From 66-474 sp040255405 (GTDB lineage Bacteria > Pseudomonadota > Gammaproteobacteria > Xanthomonadales > Rhodanobacteraceae), in the NCBI GenBank assembly GCA_040255405.1, contig JBDZUX010000006.1:62001-126000 (forward strand): a stretch of 64,000 nucleotides of DNA. The letters run 5' to 3'. Positions 41,016-48,339 of this stretch are shown piece after piece. The notes below the pieces were generated by a model, which was not told the origin of the DNA, searched no databases, and saw only the letters and a program-made list of their open reading frames with translations. Each line of letters opens with the position of its first letter. Positions within the stretch are counted from its first letter, which is position 1. The translations under genes and the position numbers were made by a program.

Positions 41016-42395
41016 TCAGCCGGTGGTCGCGTCGATCGCCTCGCGCAACGTCTCGACGCCGATGATTTCGAGTTCGCCGATGTGCGAGCCCTTCTTCGGG
41101 GCGTTGGCCCGCGGCACGATGGCGCGCCGGAAGCCGTGGTGCGCAGCTTCCTTCAAACGCTCCTCGCCGTTCGGTACCGGACGCACTTCGCCCGACAATC
41201 CCACTTCGCCGAACGCCACGGTTTTTTCGGGCAGCGGCTTGTCGCGGAATGATGACAACACCGCCAGCAGCACCGGCAGGTCCGCCGCGGTTTCCTGCAC
41301 GCGGATGCCACCGACCACGTTGACGAACACGTCCTGGTCGAACACCGCCGCGCCACCGTGGCGATGCAGCACCGCCAGCAGCATCGCCAGGCGATTCTGC
41401 TCCAATCCCAAGGCAACGCGGCGCGGGTTGCCAAGATTGGATTGGTCGACCAGCGCCTGCACCTCGACCAGCAGCGGGCGCGTACCTTCGCGGGTCACCA
41501 TCACCGCACTGCCCGGTGTCGCGCCCTGCCGGGAGGAGAGGAAAATCGCGGACGGGTTCGGCACTTCGCGCAGGCCCTTGTCGCCCATCGCGAACACGCC
41601 GAGTTCGTTGACGGCGCCGAAGCGGTTCTTGAAGGCGCGCAGCACCCGGAACCGCGACCCCACTTCGCCCTCGAAATACAGCACCGCATCGACCATATGT
41701 TCGAGCACGCGCGGGCCCGCGATGCCGCCCTCTTTCGTGACGTGGCCGACGAGGAACACCGACGTGCCGGTCTGCTTGGCGAAGCGCGTCAGGCGCGCGG
41801 CGGACTCGCGCACTTGCGAAATCGAACCGGGCGCGGCCGGCAGGCTTTCCGTCCAGATCGTCTGGATGGAATCGACCACCAATACGCGCGGCTTCTCCGC
41901 CACGGCGTGTTCCAGGATCCGCTCGACGCAAGTCTCGGCGAGCGCACGCAGCGGACCCAATTCAAGCCCCAGCCGATGTCCGCGCGCCGCGAGTTGCGCC
42001 AGAGATTCCTCGCCGCTGACATACAAGCCCGGCAACCGGTCGCCCAGCGCCGCCAGAGTTTGCAACAACAATGTCGACTTGCCGATGCCGGGGTCGCCGC
42101 CAACCAATACCACGGAGCCTTCCACCAAGCCGCCGCCGAGCACGCGATCGAGCTCGCCGATCCGCACCAGATACCGCTGCTCGACCTCTCCCGCGACACC
42201 GGCCAGTGGCTGCACCTTCGCGGCTTCCGCACCGGCATAACCGGTCCGGCGACCCGCGTGCGCCGCCTCTTTTGCCGGCTCCACCACGAACGCGCTCAGC
42301 GTGTTCCACGCCCCGCACGACTCACACTGGCCCTGCCACTTCGGGTATTCGGCGCCACAGTCGCTGCAGACATACGCGGTCTTCGCCTTGGCCAT
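41016..42395 (-). CDS. radA: DNA repair protein RadA
   Basis: A 459-residue RecA-related ATPase that drives branch migration during recombination. The N-terminal C4 zinc finger is CSDCGAEYPKWQGQCESC. Walker A is VGGDPGIGKSTLLLQ (about residues 94-108). The RadA-specific motif KNRFGAVNELGVF is near 250, and the C-terminal Lon-protease-like domain contains GLSGEVRPV. Length is that of E. coli RadA (460). Its ATG shares a base with the alr stop (TGATG), so it is coupled to alr. Confidence 0.97.
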   Translation of the reverse strand: MAKAKTAYVCSDCGAEYPKWQGQCESCGAWNTLSAFVVEPAKEAAHAGRRTGYAGAEAAKVQPLAGVAGEVEQRYLVRIGELDRVLGGGLVEGSVVLVGGDPGIGKSTLLLQTLAALGDRLPGLYVSGEESLAQLAARGHRLGLELGPLRALAETCVERILEHAVAEKPRVLVVDSIQTIWTESLPAAPGSISQVRESAARLTRFAKQTGTSVFLVGHVTKEGGIAGPRVLEHMVDAVLYFEGEVGSRFRVLRAFKNRFGAVNELGVFAMGDKGLREVPNPSAIFLSSRQGATPGSAVMVTREGTRPLLVEVQALVDQSNLGNPRRVALGLEQNRLAMLLAVLHRHGGAAVFDQDVFVNVVGGIRVQETAADLPVLLAVLSSFRDKPLPEKTVAFGEVGLSGEVRPVPNGEERLKEAAHHGFRRAIVPRANAPKKGSHIGELEIIGVETLREAIDATTG

Positions 42396-43477
42396 CAGAC
42401 GCCGTCCTCGGCGAACAGCACGCGGCGGGTCACACCACAGGTGAGTTCATACGAAATGGTGCCGGCATGGCCGGCGACGACTTCCGCGGGCAGCTGCGGA
42501 CCCCACAGGGTCACGACATCACCGACTCCCGCGGCCGGCGCGTTGCGCAAATCGAGCGTGAGCAGATCCATCGACACGCGCCCGATCACCGCCGCAGGTT
42601 CACCGCCTACGAGTACCGGCGTGCCGGACGTCGCGCTGCGCGGATAACCATCGCCGTAGCCGATCGCGGCGACGCCGATGGACATGGCCTCCGGGCATTC
42701 CCACGTCGCGCCGTAACCGACGCGTTCGCCGCGCGCGATGCGGTTGATCGAGACCAGGCGCGTGGTCAATGTCATGGCGGGCTGGAAGCTGAAATCGGCC
42801 CCGGTTTTGCGTTCCGCCACGGACAGCCCGTAAAGCAAACCGCCCACGCGCACCCAGTTTCCACGTGCAGCCGGCCAGCCCAGCAGCGCGGCGGAATTGG
42901 ACAGCGCGCGCTCGCCGGGCAAACCGGCCGTCGCATCGAGAAAACACCGCGTCTGGCGCGCGGTGAGATCGTTGTCGAATTCGTCCGACGACGCGAAATG
43001 CGTCATCAGCACGATGGCCTTGTCCACGGCTGGCAGCGCGGCCAGGCGCGCATGCAGTTCATGCGCGCGTTCCGCGACAAAGCCGAGACGATGCATCCCG
43101 GTGTCGAGATTCAGCCATACCTTCAGCGGATCGCCGCCGCGCTCGGCTTCCAGCATCGCGAGCTGCGACTCGTGGTGGATCACGGCTTCCAGGCGCAGCC
43201 GGCGCATCTCGGCAAGGTCGCCCGCCGCGTCGGGACCGGACAGCACCACGATGCGCTGGCGGTGGCCCGCCGCACGCAGGCGCAGGCCATCGGCGATCGA
43301 GGCGACGCCGAACGCATCGGCGTCCGCCAGGGCGCGCGCGCAGCGTTCGAGGCCATGGCCATAGGCGTCGGCCTTCACCACGGCCATGACTTTCGCGCCT
43401 TCGGCCAACGCCCGGACCCGCGCCAGGTTGGCGCGCAGGGCATCGAGATGGATCGTCGCGGTGGCGGAGCGGCTCAT
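42395..43477 (-). CDS. alr: Alanine racemase
   Basis: A PLP-dependent fold-type III racemase supplying D-alanine for peptidoglycan. The 360-residue protein has AVVKADAYGHGL with the PLP-binding Lys35, HRLGF, and the C-terminal-domain segment RIARGERVGYGATWE with the catalytic Tyr. The order dnaB-alr is common in proteobacteria. The ATG is only one base from a 26-bp inverted repeat that fills the dnaB-alr junction. As a result no Shine-Dalgarno sequence precedes it; the preceding bases are those of the repeat arm (GACCCCGGTTTTT). Confidence 0.97.
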   Translation of the reverse strand: MSRSATATIHLDALRANLARVRALAEGAKVMAVVKADAYGHGLERCARALADADAFGVASIADGLRLRAAGHRQRIVVLSGPDAAGDLAEMRRLRLEAVIHHESQLAMLEAERGGDPLKVWLNLDTGMHRLGFVAERAHELHARLAALPAVDKAIVLMTHFASSDEFDNDLTARQTRCFLDATAGLPGERALSNSAALLGWPAARGNWVRVGGLLYGLSVAERKTGADFSFQPAMTLTTRLVSINRIARGERVGYGATWECPEAMSIGVAAIGYGDGYPRSATSGTPVLVGGEPAAVIGRVSMDLLTLDLRNAPAAGVGDVVTLWGPQLPAEVVAGHAGTISYELTCGVTRRVLFAEDGV

Positions 43478-43478
43478 G

Positions 43479-43563
43479 AAAAACCGGGGTCAGAGTGCAA
43501 TTTCAAAAAAATACCTGGTCAAGTGGATTCCTCCCAGGAAATTGCACTCTGACCCCGGTTTTT
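43479..43563. repeat. Perfect 26-bp inverted repeat filling the alr-dnaB junction
   Basis: The arms are 43479-43504 and 43538-43563, perfectly complementary over 26 bp, containing GGGGTCAGAGTGCAATTTC and its inverse. They are separated by 33 bp with inner arms CCTGG/CCAGG. One arm ends one base from the alr start codon and the other reaches the dnaB stop codon. The GGGGTCAGAGTGCAATTT word is a frequent end sequence of REP/RAYT-type or MITE-like repeats in gammaproteobacteria. As RNA it would form a very stable hairpin between the two cistrons. Confidence 0.9.
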
Positions 43564-44957
43564 CACTCCACGCTCCCCATGTACGCCTCGGGCGCGTAAT
43601 TCTCGAACTTCGTGTACTGGCCGAGGAAGGTCAGCTTGACCGTGTCGATGGGACCATTGCGCTGCTTGCCGATGATGATCTCGGCGATGCCCTTGTGGTT
43701 GGATTCCTTGTTGTAGACCTCGTCGCGGTAGATGAACAGGATCAGGTCGGCGTCCTGCTCGATCGCGCCCGACTCGCGCAGGTCGCTCATCACCGGGCGC
43801 TTGTCGTTGCGCTGTTCCAGCGCGCGGTTCAACTGCGACAGGGCGATCACCGGCACGTCCAGTTCCTTGGCCATGGCTTTCAGGTTGCGCGAGATCTCGG
43901 AAATTTCCGTCGCGCGGTTTTCCTTGTTGCCCGGCACCTGCATCAATTGCAGGTAATCGATCACGACGAGGCCGAGCCCGTGTTCGCGCTTCATGCGGCG
44001 CGACCGCGAACGCAACTCGCCGGGCGAGAGCGCAGGCGTGTCGTCGATGAAGATTTTCGATTCGGAGAGCAGCGACGCGGCCTGGCTGACCCGCGGCCAT
44101 TCCTCTTCGGCCAATTCGCCCGAGCGCAAATCCTTCTGGTTGATCCGGCCCATCGACGAGATCAAGCGGAACGCGAGCTGCGAGGCCGACATTTCCATCG
44201 AGAACACCAGCACCGGCTGCTTGGCGCGCATCGCGACGGCTTCGGCGATGTTGAGCGCGAACGCGGTCTTGCCCATCGACGGGCGGCCGGCCACGATCAC
44301 GAGGTCCTGCCGCTGCATGCCGCTGGTCAGGTCGTCGAGATCCTTGAAGCCGGTGGTGAGGCCGTTCAACTGCCCACGGTTGGCATAGCGCTGCGCCAGC
44401 AGTTCCACGGCTTCCTTCACCGACTGCCGCACGGGCACCACTTGTTTGCGCCCGCGCGCACCCGCTTCGGCGATCTTGAACACGCGCTGCTCGGCGGTCT
44501 CGAGGATTTCCGGCGTGTTGCGGCCTTCCGGGTTGAAACCGTCACCGGCGATCTGGGTGCCGGCCTCGATCAGTTTCCGCAGCACCGACTTGTCGCGCAC
44601 GATATCCGCGTAGGCCGCGATATTCGCGGCGCTCGGCGTGTTGTTGGCAAGTTCCGCGAGGTAGGCGACGCCGCCGACATTCGCGGTTTCGCCGTGGCGC
44701 TCGAACCATTCGCCCAGCGTCACCGCATCGCACGGCTGGCCGCCGCCGGCGAGTTGGCCGATCGCGCGGAAGATCAGGCGGTGTTCGCGCCGGTAGAAAT
44801 CCTCCTCGACCAGCCGGTCGGCCACCTGGTCCCACGCCTCGCCCACCAGCATCAATCCGCCCAGCACCGACTGCTCGGCTTCGATCGAATGCGGCGGCAC
44901 CCGCAGCACGTCGACGCGCGGCGGCGGATTGTTGCGTTCGGGCAGGACGGCGCTCAT
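43563..44957 (-). CDS. dnaB: Replicative DNA helicase
   Basis: The hexameric helicase at the replication fork. The 464-residue protein has the N-terminal domain with PPHSIEAEQSVLGGLML, Walker A in VAGRPSMGKTAFALN (about residues 212-226), Walker B in LGLVVIDYLQLM, and the arginine-finger region LSQLNRALEQRNDKRP. Length is close to E. coli (471). Its stop codon lies in the arm of the inverted repeat that separates it from alr. A promoter with an overlapping DnaA-like box is about 90 bp upstream. Confidence 0.97.
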   Translation of the reverse strand: MSAVLPERNNPPPRVDVLRVPPHSIEAEQSVLGGLMLVGEAWDQVADRLVEEDFYRREHRLIFRAIGQLAGGGQPCDAVTLGEWFERHGETANVGGVAYLAELANNTPSAANIAAYADIVRDKSVLRKLIEAGTQIAGDGFNPEGRNTPEILETAEQRVFKIAEAGARGRKQVVPVRQSVKEAVELLAQRYANRGQLNGLTTGFKDLDDLTSGMQRQDLVIVAGRPSMGKTAFALNIAEAVAMRAKQPVLVFSMEMSASQLAFRLISSMGRINQKDLRSGELAEEEWPRVSQAASLLSESKIFIDDTPALSPGELRSRSRRMKREHGLGLVVIDYLQLMQVPGNKENRATEISEISRNLKAMAKELDVPVIALSQLNRALEQRNDKRPVMSDLRESGAIEQDADLILFIYRDEVYNKESNHKGIAEIIIGKQRNGPIDTVKLTFLGQYTKFENYAPEAYMGSVE

Positions 44958-45048
44958 GCAAGCGTGGGCGTTTGATGCGGGCAGCGGGGTCTGGCCATGC
45001 CGAAGATGATAGGGCGCTGTCTCACGGCGCGCGATACATCAACCTCCG

Positions 45049-45078
45049 GGTATACACGATCGCAAAAACTGTGGAAAA
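45049..45078 (-). promoter_or_regulatory. Putative dnaB promoter with DnaA-like box
   Basis: On the minus strand TTTCCA (45077-45072) and TATACC (45054-45049) are spaced by 17 bp, pointing at dnaB. The -35 overlaps TTTTCCACA (45078-45070), one mismatch from the DnaA box TTATCCACA. A 289-bp gap separates dnaB from the dehydrogenase gene, and nothing else was recognised in it. Confidence 0.4.
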
Positions 45079-45246
45079 GTTGTGGGGCACCAGTGACCAA
45101 CTTCGCCAGAACCGCTGCAGAGGTGCCGTCGCGCAACGCGGTGGCGGCCGTCGGTTTGGACGCCCGGTCAACCTCCCGGCAGTTCCCGTCGGCCTGAAGA
45201 TCAAGCGCGGTGATGCGGCAAAAAGCGCCGCGATTCGTGCAGGTGC

Positions 45247-46503
45247 CTACAATCCGAGGCGCGCCGGCGCGTACGCAAGCGGGTCGATGGCCGGCGGTTC
45301 GCCCGCGATCAGGGAGCCGACGAGTTCGGCGGTGGCCGCGCTCATGCTCACCCCCAGCATCCCGTGGCCGGTCGCGAGCAGGAGATTGTTCCAGCGCGTG
45401 ACGGGACCGATCAGCGGAATTTCGTCCACGCACATCGGCCGCCAACCCCACCATTCCTCGCGCAGCTCGCTGCCGACCGGCGCGCGCAGGAAGGCGGCCG
45501 CGCCGCGCCGCAGCGCGTCCAGCCGCGTGCGGTTGAGGCGTTCGTCGTAACCCGAGAATTCCATCGTGCTGCCGAGCCGGTAACCCGAAGCCCACGCGGT
45601 GACGCACACACTGGGTTCGCGCAGCACCAGCGCGCGGCGCGGGCAAGGATCGGGCCGCGACATCGTGATCGAATAACCCTTGCCGGGCTGGATCGGCACC
45701 TTGAGGTCCAGCATCGATGCCACCCGCGGCGTCCACGCGCCCAGCGCCATCAGGATGCGCGCGCCGGCAAATTCGCCCCGCGACGTACGCACCGCATCGA
45801 TGCGCCCGTTCGCGCAACGGAACCCCTCCACCGCGGCGCCGGTTTCGATGGTGCCGCCGTGGTCGCGCACCCGCCGCGCCAAGCCCTCCACGAGCAGGTC
45901 GGGACGCAACTGTGCGTCGTCGGCGTGCAGGATGCCGCCCGTCACGCCCGGCAGCAGCGCCGGTTCCATCTGTTCTACCACGTCGCCGGCCACGGCCGTC
46001 GCCGCAATACCCAACCGGTGCAGCCATTCGATTTCGGGGCGGTCGTGCTCCAGCGCCTGTCGCGTGCGGTAGACATACAGATTGCCGGCCGGGGCGTACT
46101 CGCAGTCGATGCCTTCTTCCACCAGCACGCGCGGCAGCAACGTCCACGACCGGTTGAGAAGCGCGGCGCGCACGATCGTCGCGCGCTCGGCGGCGGCGAG
46201 ATTGCAGCGACGCGCGAAGCCCAGCAACCAGCGCCAGCGCTCGGGATCCGGCCGCGGGCTGACGTACAGCGGCGCATCGCGGCGCAGCATCCAGTGCAGC
46301 GCGCGCCACGGCATGCCCGGCACCGTCAGCGGGATCGCGTGGCTGGGGGTCAGGGTGCCGCAATTACCGTGCGAGGCGCCGCAACCGGTCTCGCCGCGAT
46401 CGATCACCCGCACCGTCGCACCATGACGGAGCAACGTCAGCGCGCAGGACAAGCCGATCACGCCGCCGCCCAGGATCAGAACGTCACTGCGTGCTTCACT
46501 CAT
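45247..46503 (-). CDS. FAD-dependent D-amino acid dehydrogenase, DadA-like
   Basis: A 418-residue flavoprotein of the DadA/glycine-oxidase family that oxidises D-amino acids and passes electrons to the respiratory chain. The N-terminal Rossmann motif is VLILGGGVIGLSCALTLL. The protein has the DadA-type substrate domain and ends with the FAD-binding LLLATGHGMLGVSMSAATAELV. ATG 46503 (MSEARSDVLILGGG) is preferred over ATG 46512. The nearby alanine racemase makes a D-alanine substrate plausible, but dnaB and a 289-bp gap separate them, so this is not a dad operon. Proline dehydrogenase-like use is an alternative. Confidence 0.85.
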   Translation of the reverse strand: MSEARSDVLILGGGVIGLSCALTLLRHGATVRVIDRGETGCGASHGNCGTLTPSHAIPLTVPGMPWRALHWMLRRDAPLYVSPRPDPERWRWLLGFARRCNLAAAERATIVRAALLNRSWTLLPRVLVEEGIDCEYAPAGNLYVYRTRQALEHDRPEIEWLHRLGIAATAVAGDVVEQMEPALLPGVTGGILHADDAQLRPDLLVEGLARRVRDHGGTIETGAAVEGFRCANGRIDAVRTSRGEFAGARILMALGAWTPRVASMLDLKVPIQPGKGYSITMSRPDPCPRRALVLREPSVCVTAWASGYRLGSTMEFSGYDERLNRTRLDALRRGAAAFLRAPVGSELREEWWGWRPMCVDEIPLIGPVTRWNNLLLATGHGMLGVSMSAATAELVGSLIAGEPPAIDPLAYAPARLGL

Positions 46504-46681
46504 TCCCGTCATTGTAGCGTCCTGGCCCCGGGTACCGAAGCAGCATCGTTGCCGTGCCGGTCTCCGGGGCGCTGGCGCCCGGCGCACCCCGGGCCGCGGG
46601 CCGGTCGGGGGCGCCCGTGGAGGCCGGCGAGGCGGCAGGACGGGGCACGGCGGGGCCGGCTTCCCGGCATGGCATGGCGCT

Positions 46682-46697
46682 TGGCATCATTCCTGCA
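46682..46697 (+). promoter_or_regulatory. Possible sigma-54 (-24/-12) promoter
   Basis: TGGCATCATTCCTGCA has the invariant GG and GC at the correct spacing for sigma-54 (consensus TGGCACGNNNNTTGCW), with three mismatches outside them. A start about 12 bp downstream would leave a short leader carrying AAGGGG before the ATG at 46727. It lies in a very GC-rich 223-bp gap where no other promoter stands out. Confidence 0.3.
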
Positions 46698-46726
46698 GGG
46701 ATATTCCCGCACAAGGGGAATCCACC

Positions 46727-47017
46727 ATGAACGCCAATGTCGATACCGGTTTTTGCAGCGTGCCCGAGATCCTGCTGATGCTCCGCGCCCCCGGCGCGGG
46801 CTGGCTGGCCACCCTGCTGGCCGCGCTGGATGAAGCCAGCCGCGATCCGGACTTCAATGCCTACCACCGTGCCATCCTGGCCCGCTGTCTCGACGAGCAG
46901 GCGGTGCCCGTGGCGATCGCGGAAGCATCGCGTCAGCGCACCGCGCAGTTCGAGCAGGCGCTGGCCGCGCAGCTCCATGCCACCGACCGCGCCGGCGACC
47001 GCGTCGCCGCCTGCTGA
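46727..47017 (+). CDS. Small protein of unknown function
   Basis: A 96-residue protein that I do not recognise. It is mostly helical in character: a hydrophobic segment (ILLMLRAPGAGWLATLLAALDEA) followed by an amphipathic, Ala/Arg/Gln-rich region (ARCLDEQAVPVAIAEASRQR). It has two cysteines, one early and one at the C-terminus. There is no signal peptide or clear transmembrane helix. AAGGGGA is eight bases before the ATG, and the frame has normal high-GC codon use, so it is probably expressed. It stands alone, with a possible sigma-54 promoter upstream. Confidence 0.6.
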   Translation: MNANVDTGFCSVPEILLMLRAPGAGWLATLLAALDEASRDPDFNAYHRAILARCLDEQAVPVAIAEASRQRTAQFEQALAAQLHATDRAGDRVAAC

Positions 47018-47169
47018 AACCGCGGGCGGCGCCGCCGCGCGCTGGACGTCACCGGCGCCATCAGTTACCTTCGGGCCTGCCACCGCGCGGCAGTCCCCGT
47101 CGATCCGATGCCCGTTTCCGATCGCAACCCGCTCGCCCGTTCCGCGTTCGCCCGTTCGGGGACCGCGCG

Positions 47170-47691
47170 TTGAACGCGCGCTGGCGCCGCGCGCGCCTGC
47201 TTGCAGGATGCGTGGCCTTGCTGTTGCTGGCGGCCTGCGCCACCGTTTCGCCCACGCGCACCACCGCACCATCGCCGCCCGCCAACGTCGCCAACAACGT
47301 ATTGTTCCGCGCAATCGGGCTGGTCGGCACGCCCTACCACTGGGGCGGCAATACGCCCGCTTCGGGTTTCGACTGTTCGGGCCTGGTCGGTTACGTGTTC
47401 AGGACCGAAGCCGGCATCGTCCTGCCCCGCACGTCGCGCGAAATGGCCGCGCTGGATGCGCCGAGGATCGACCGCGACGATCTCGAACCCGGCGACCTGT
47501 TGTTTTTCGGCAAGCGCCATCGCGTAAGCCATGTCGCCATTTATGTCGGAAACGGCCGTTTCGTGAACGCGCCCGACAAGGGTGGCACCGTGCGGCTGGA
47601 TGAACTGGACGGCTACTACTGGCGCGATCATTACCTGTTTGCCAAGCGCGTGCTGACGCCACGCCTCCGGGCCGCCCTGGCGGCGGATTGA
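47170..47691 (+). CDS. NlpC/P60 family lipoprotein endopeptidase
   Basis: A 173-residue predicted lipoprotein with an NlpC/P60 cysteine-peptidase domain that cuts peptidoglycan stem peptides. The signal ends LLLLAAC (lipobox, Cys near residue 23). The domain has GTPYHWGGNTPASGFDCSGL with the catalytic Cys, RTSREMAAL, and VSHVAIYVGNGRFVNAP with the catalytic His. It is close to E. coli Spr/MepS in layout. The only suitable start is TTG 47170, preceded by weak signals. The 152-bp gap upstream contains no feature that I recognise. Confidence 0.92.
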   Translation: MNARWRRARLLAGCVALLLLAACATVSPTRTTAPSPPANVANNVLFRAIGLVGTPYHWGGNTPASGFDCSGLVGYVFRTEAGIVLPRTSREMAALDAPRIDRDDLEPGDLLFFGKRHRVSHVAIYVGNGRFVNAPDKGGTVRLDELDGYYWRDHYLFAKRVLTPRLRAALAAD

Positions 47692-47746
47692 TCCAACGGC
47701 CGACGCGTGCGCGATCGCCCGCGCACGCGGCACGGCAAGCGACCCA

Positions 47747-48163
47747 ATGGAATCCACGATGCAGAACTTCACCCTGTTCGTTGGCCGGCTCGGACTCTCG
47801 CTGATCTTCATCCTGTCCGGCATCGGCAAGATCATGGCCTACCAGGAGACCACCAAAGTGCTGATCGCCCACGGCCTGCCGCCGGGCCTGCTGCCGCTGG
47901 TGATCTTCGCGGAACTGGGCGGCGGCCTCGCCGTGCTGTGCGGGCTGCTGACGCGCTGGGCCGCGGTCGGCCTGTTCGTCTACACGCTGCTGGCGGCCAT
48001 GATCTTCCACAGCAACTTCGCCGACCACGAGCAGTGGATCAACTTCATGAAGAACCTCGCGATCGCCGGCGGTTTCCTGGTACTGGCCGTGCGCGGCGCC
48101 GGCGGCCTCTCGATCGATGCGTGGCGGCGCTACCGCAAGCAGAAGCAGAAGATCTTTTTCTGA
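47747..48163 (+). CDS. DoxX family inner-membrane protein
   Basis: A 138-residue membrane protein with four hydrophobic helices of the DoxX type. FVGRLGLSLIFILSGIGKIM (residues about 12-31) and FAELGGGLAVLCGLLTRWAA are the conserved first and second segments, and the C-terminus is basic. In other bacteria DoxX proteins are linked to respiratory or redox membrane complexes, but no partner is seen here. ATG 47747 is used; ATG 47759 (MQNFTLFVGR) is an equally good start. Confidence 0.9.
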   Translation: MESTMQNFTLFVGRLGLSLIFILSGIGKIMAYQETTKVLIAHGLPPGLLPLVIFAELGGGLAVLCGLLTRWAAVGLFVYTLLAAMIFHSNFADHEQWINFMKNLAIAGGFLVLAVRGAGGLSIDAWRRYRKQKQKIFF

Positions 48164-48339
48164 TTGGCAGGGCGGGCTGACTCCGGAAGAAATCCGGGGG
48201 AAGTCCAACGTCGAGGCGCGGCCGGTGGAGGGACCACTCGCTTCGACGCACCACAACCGAATCAGCAGGCCGCGTTTCGATTGGCTACACTCCAGAGCTT
48301 GAGCCTGGCCTGTCGCCAGTGGGGAATCCCGACAGCATC

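Noticed and set aside
45247..46503. Treating alr and the D-amino acid dehydrogenase as a dad operon
   Set aside because: dnaB and a 289-bp gap with its own promoter lie between them, and the genes are not adjacent.
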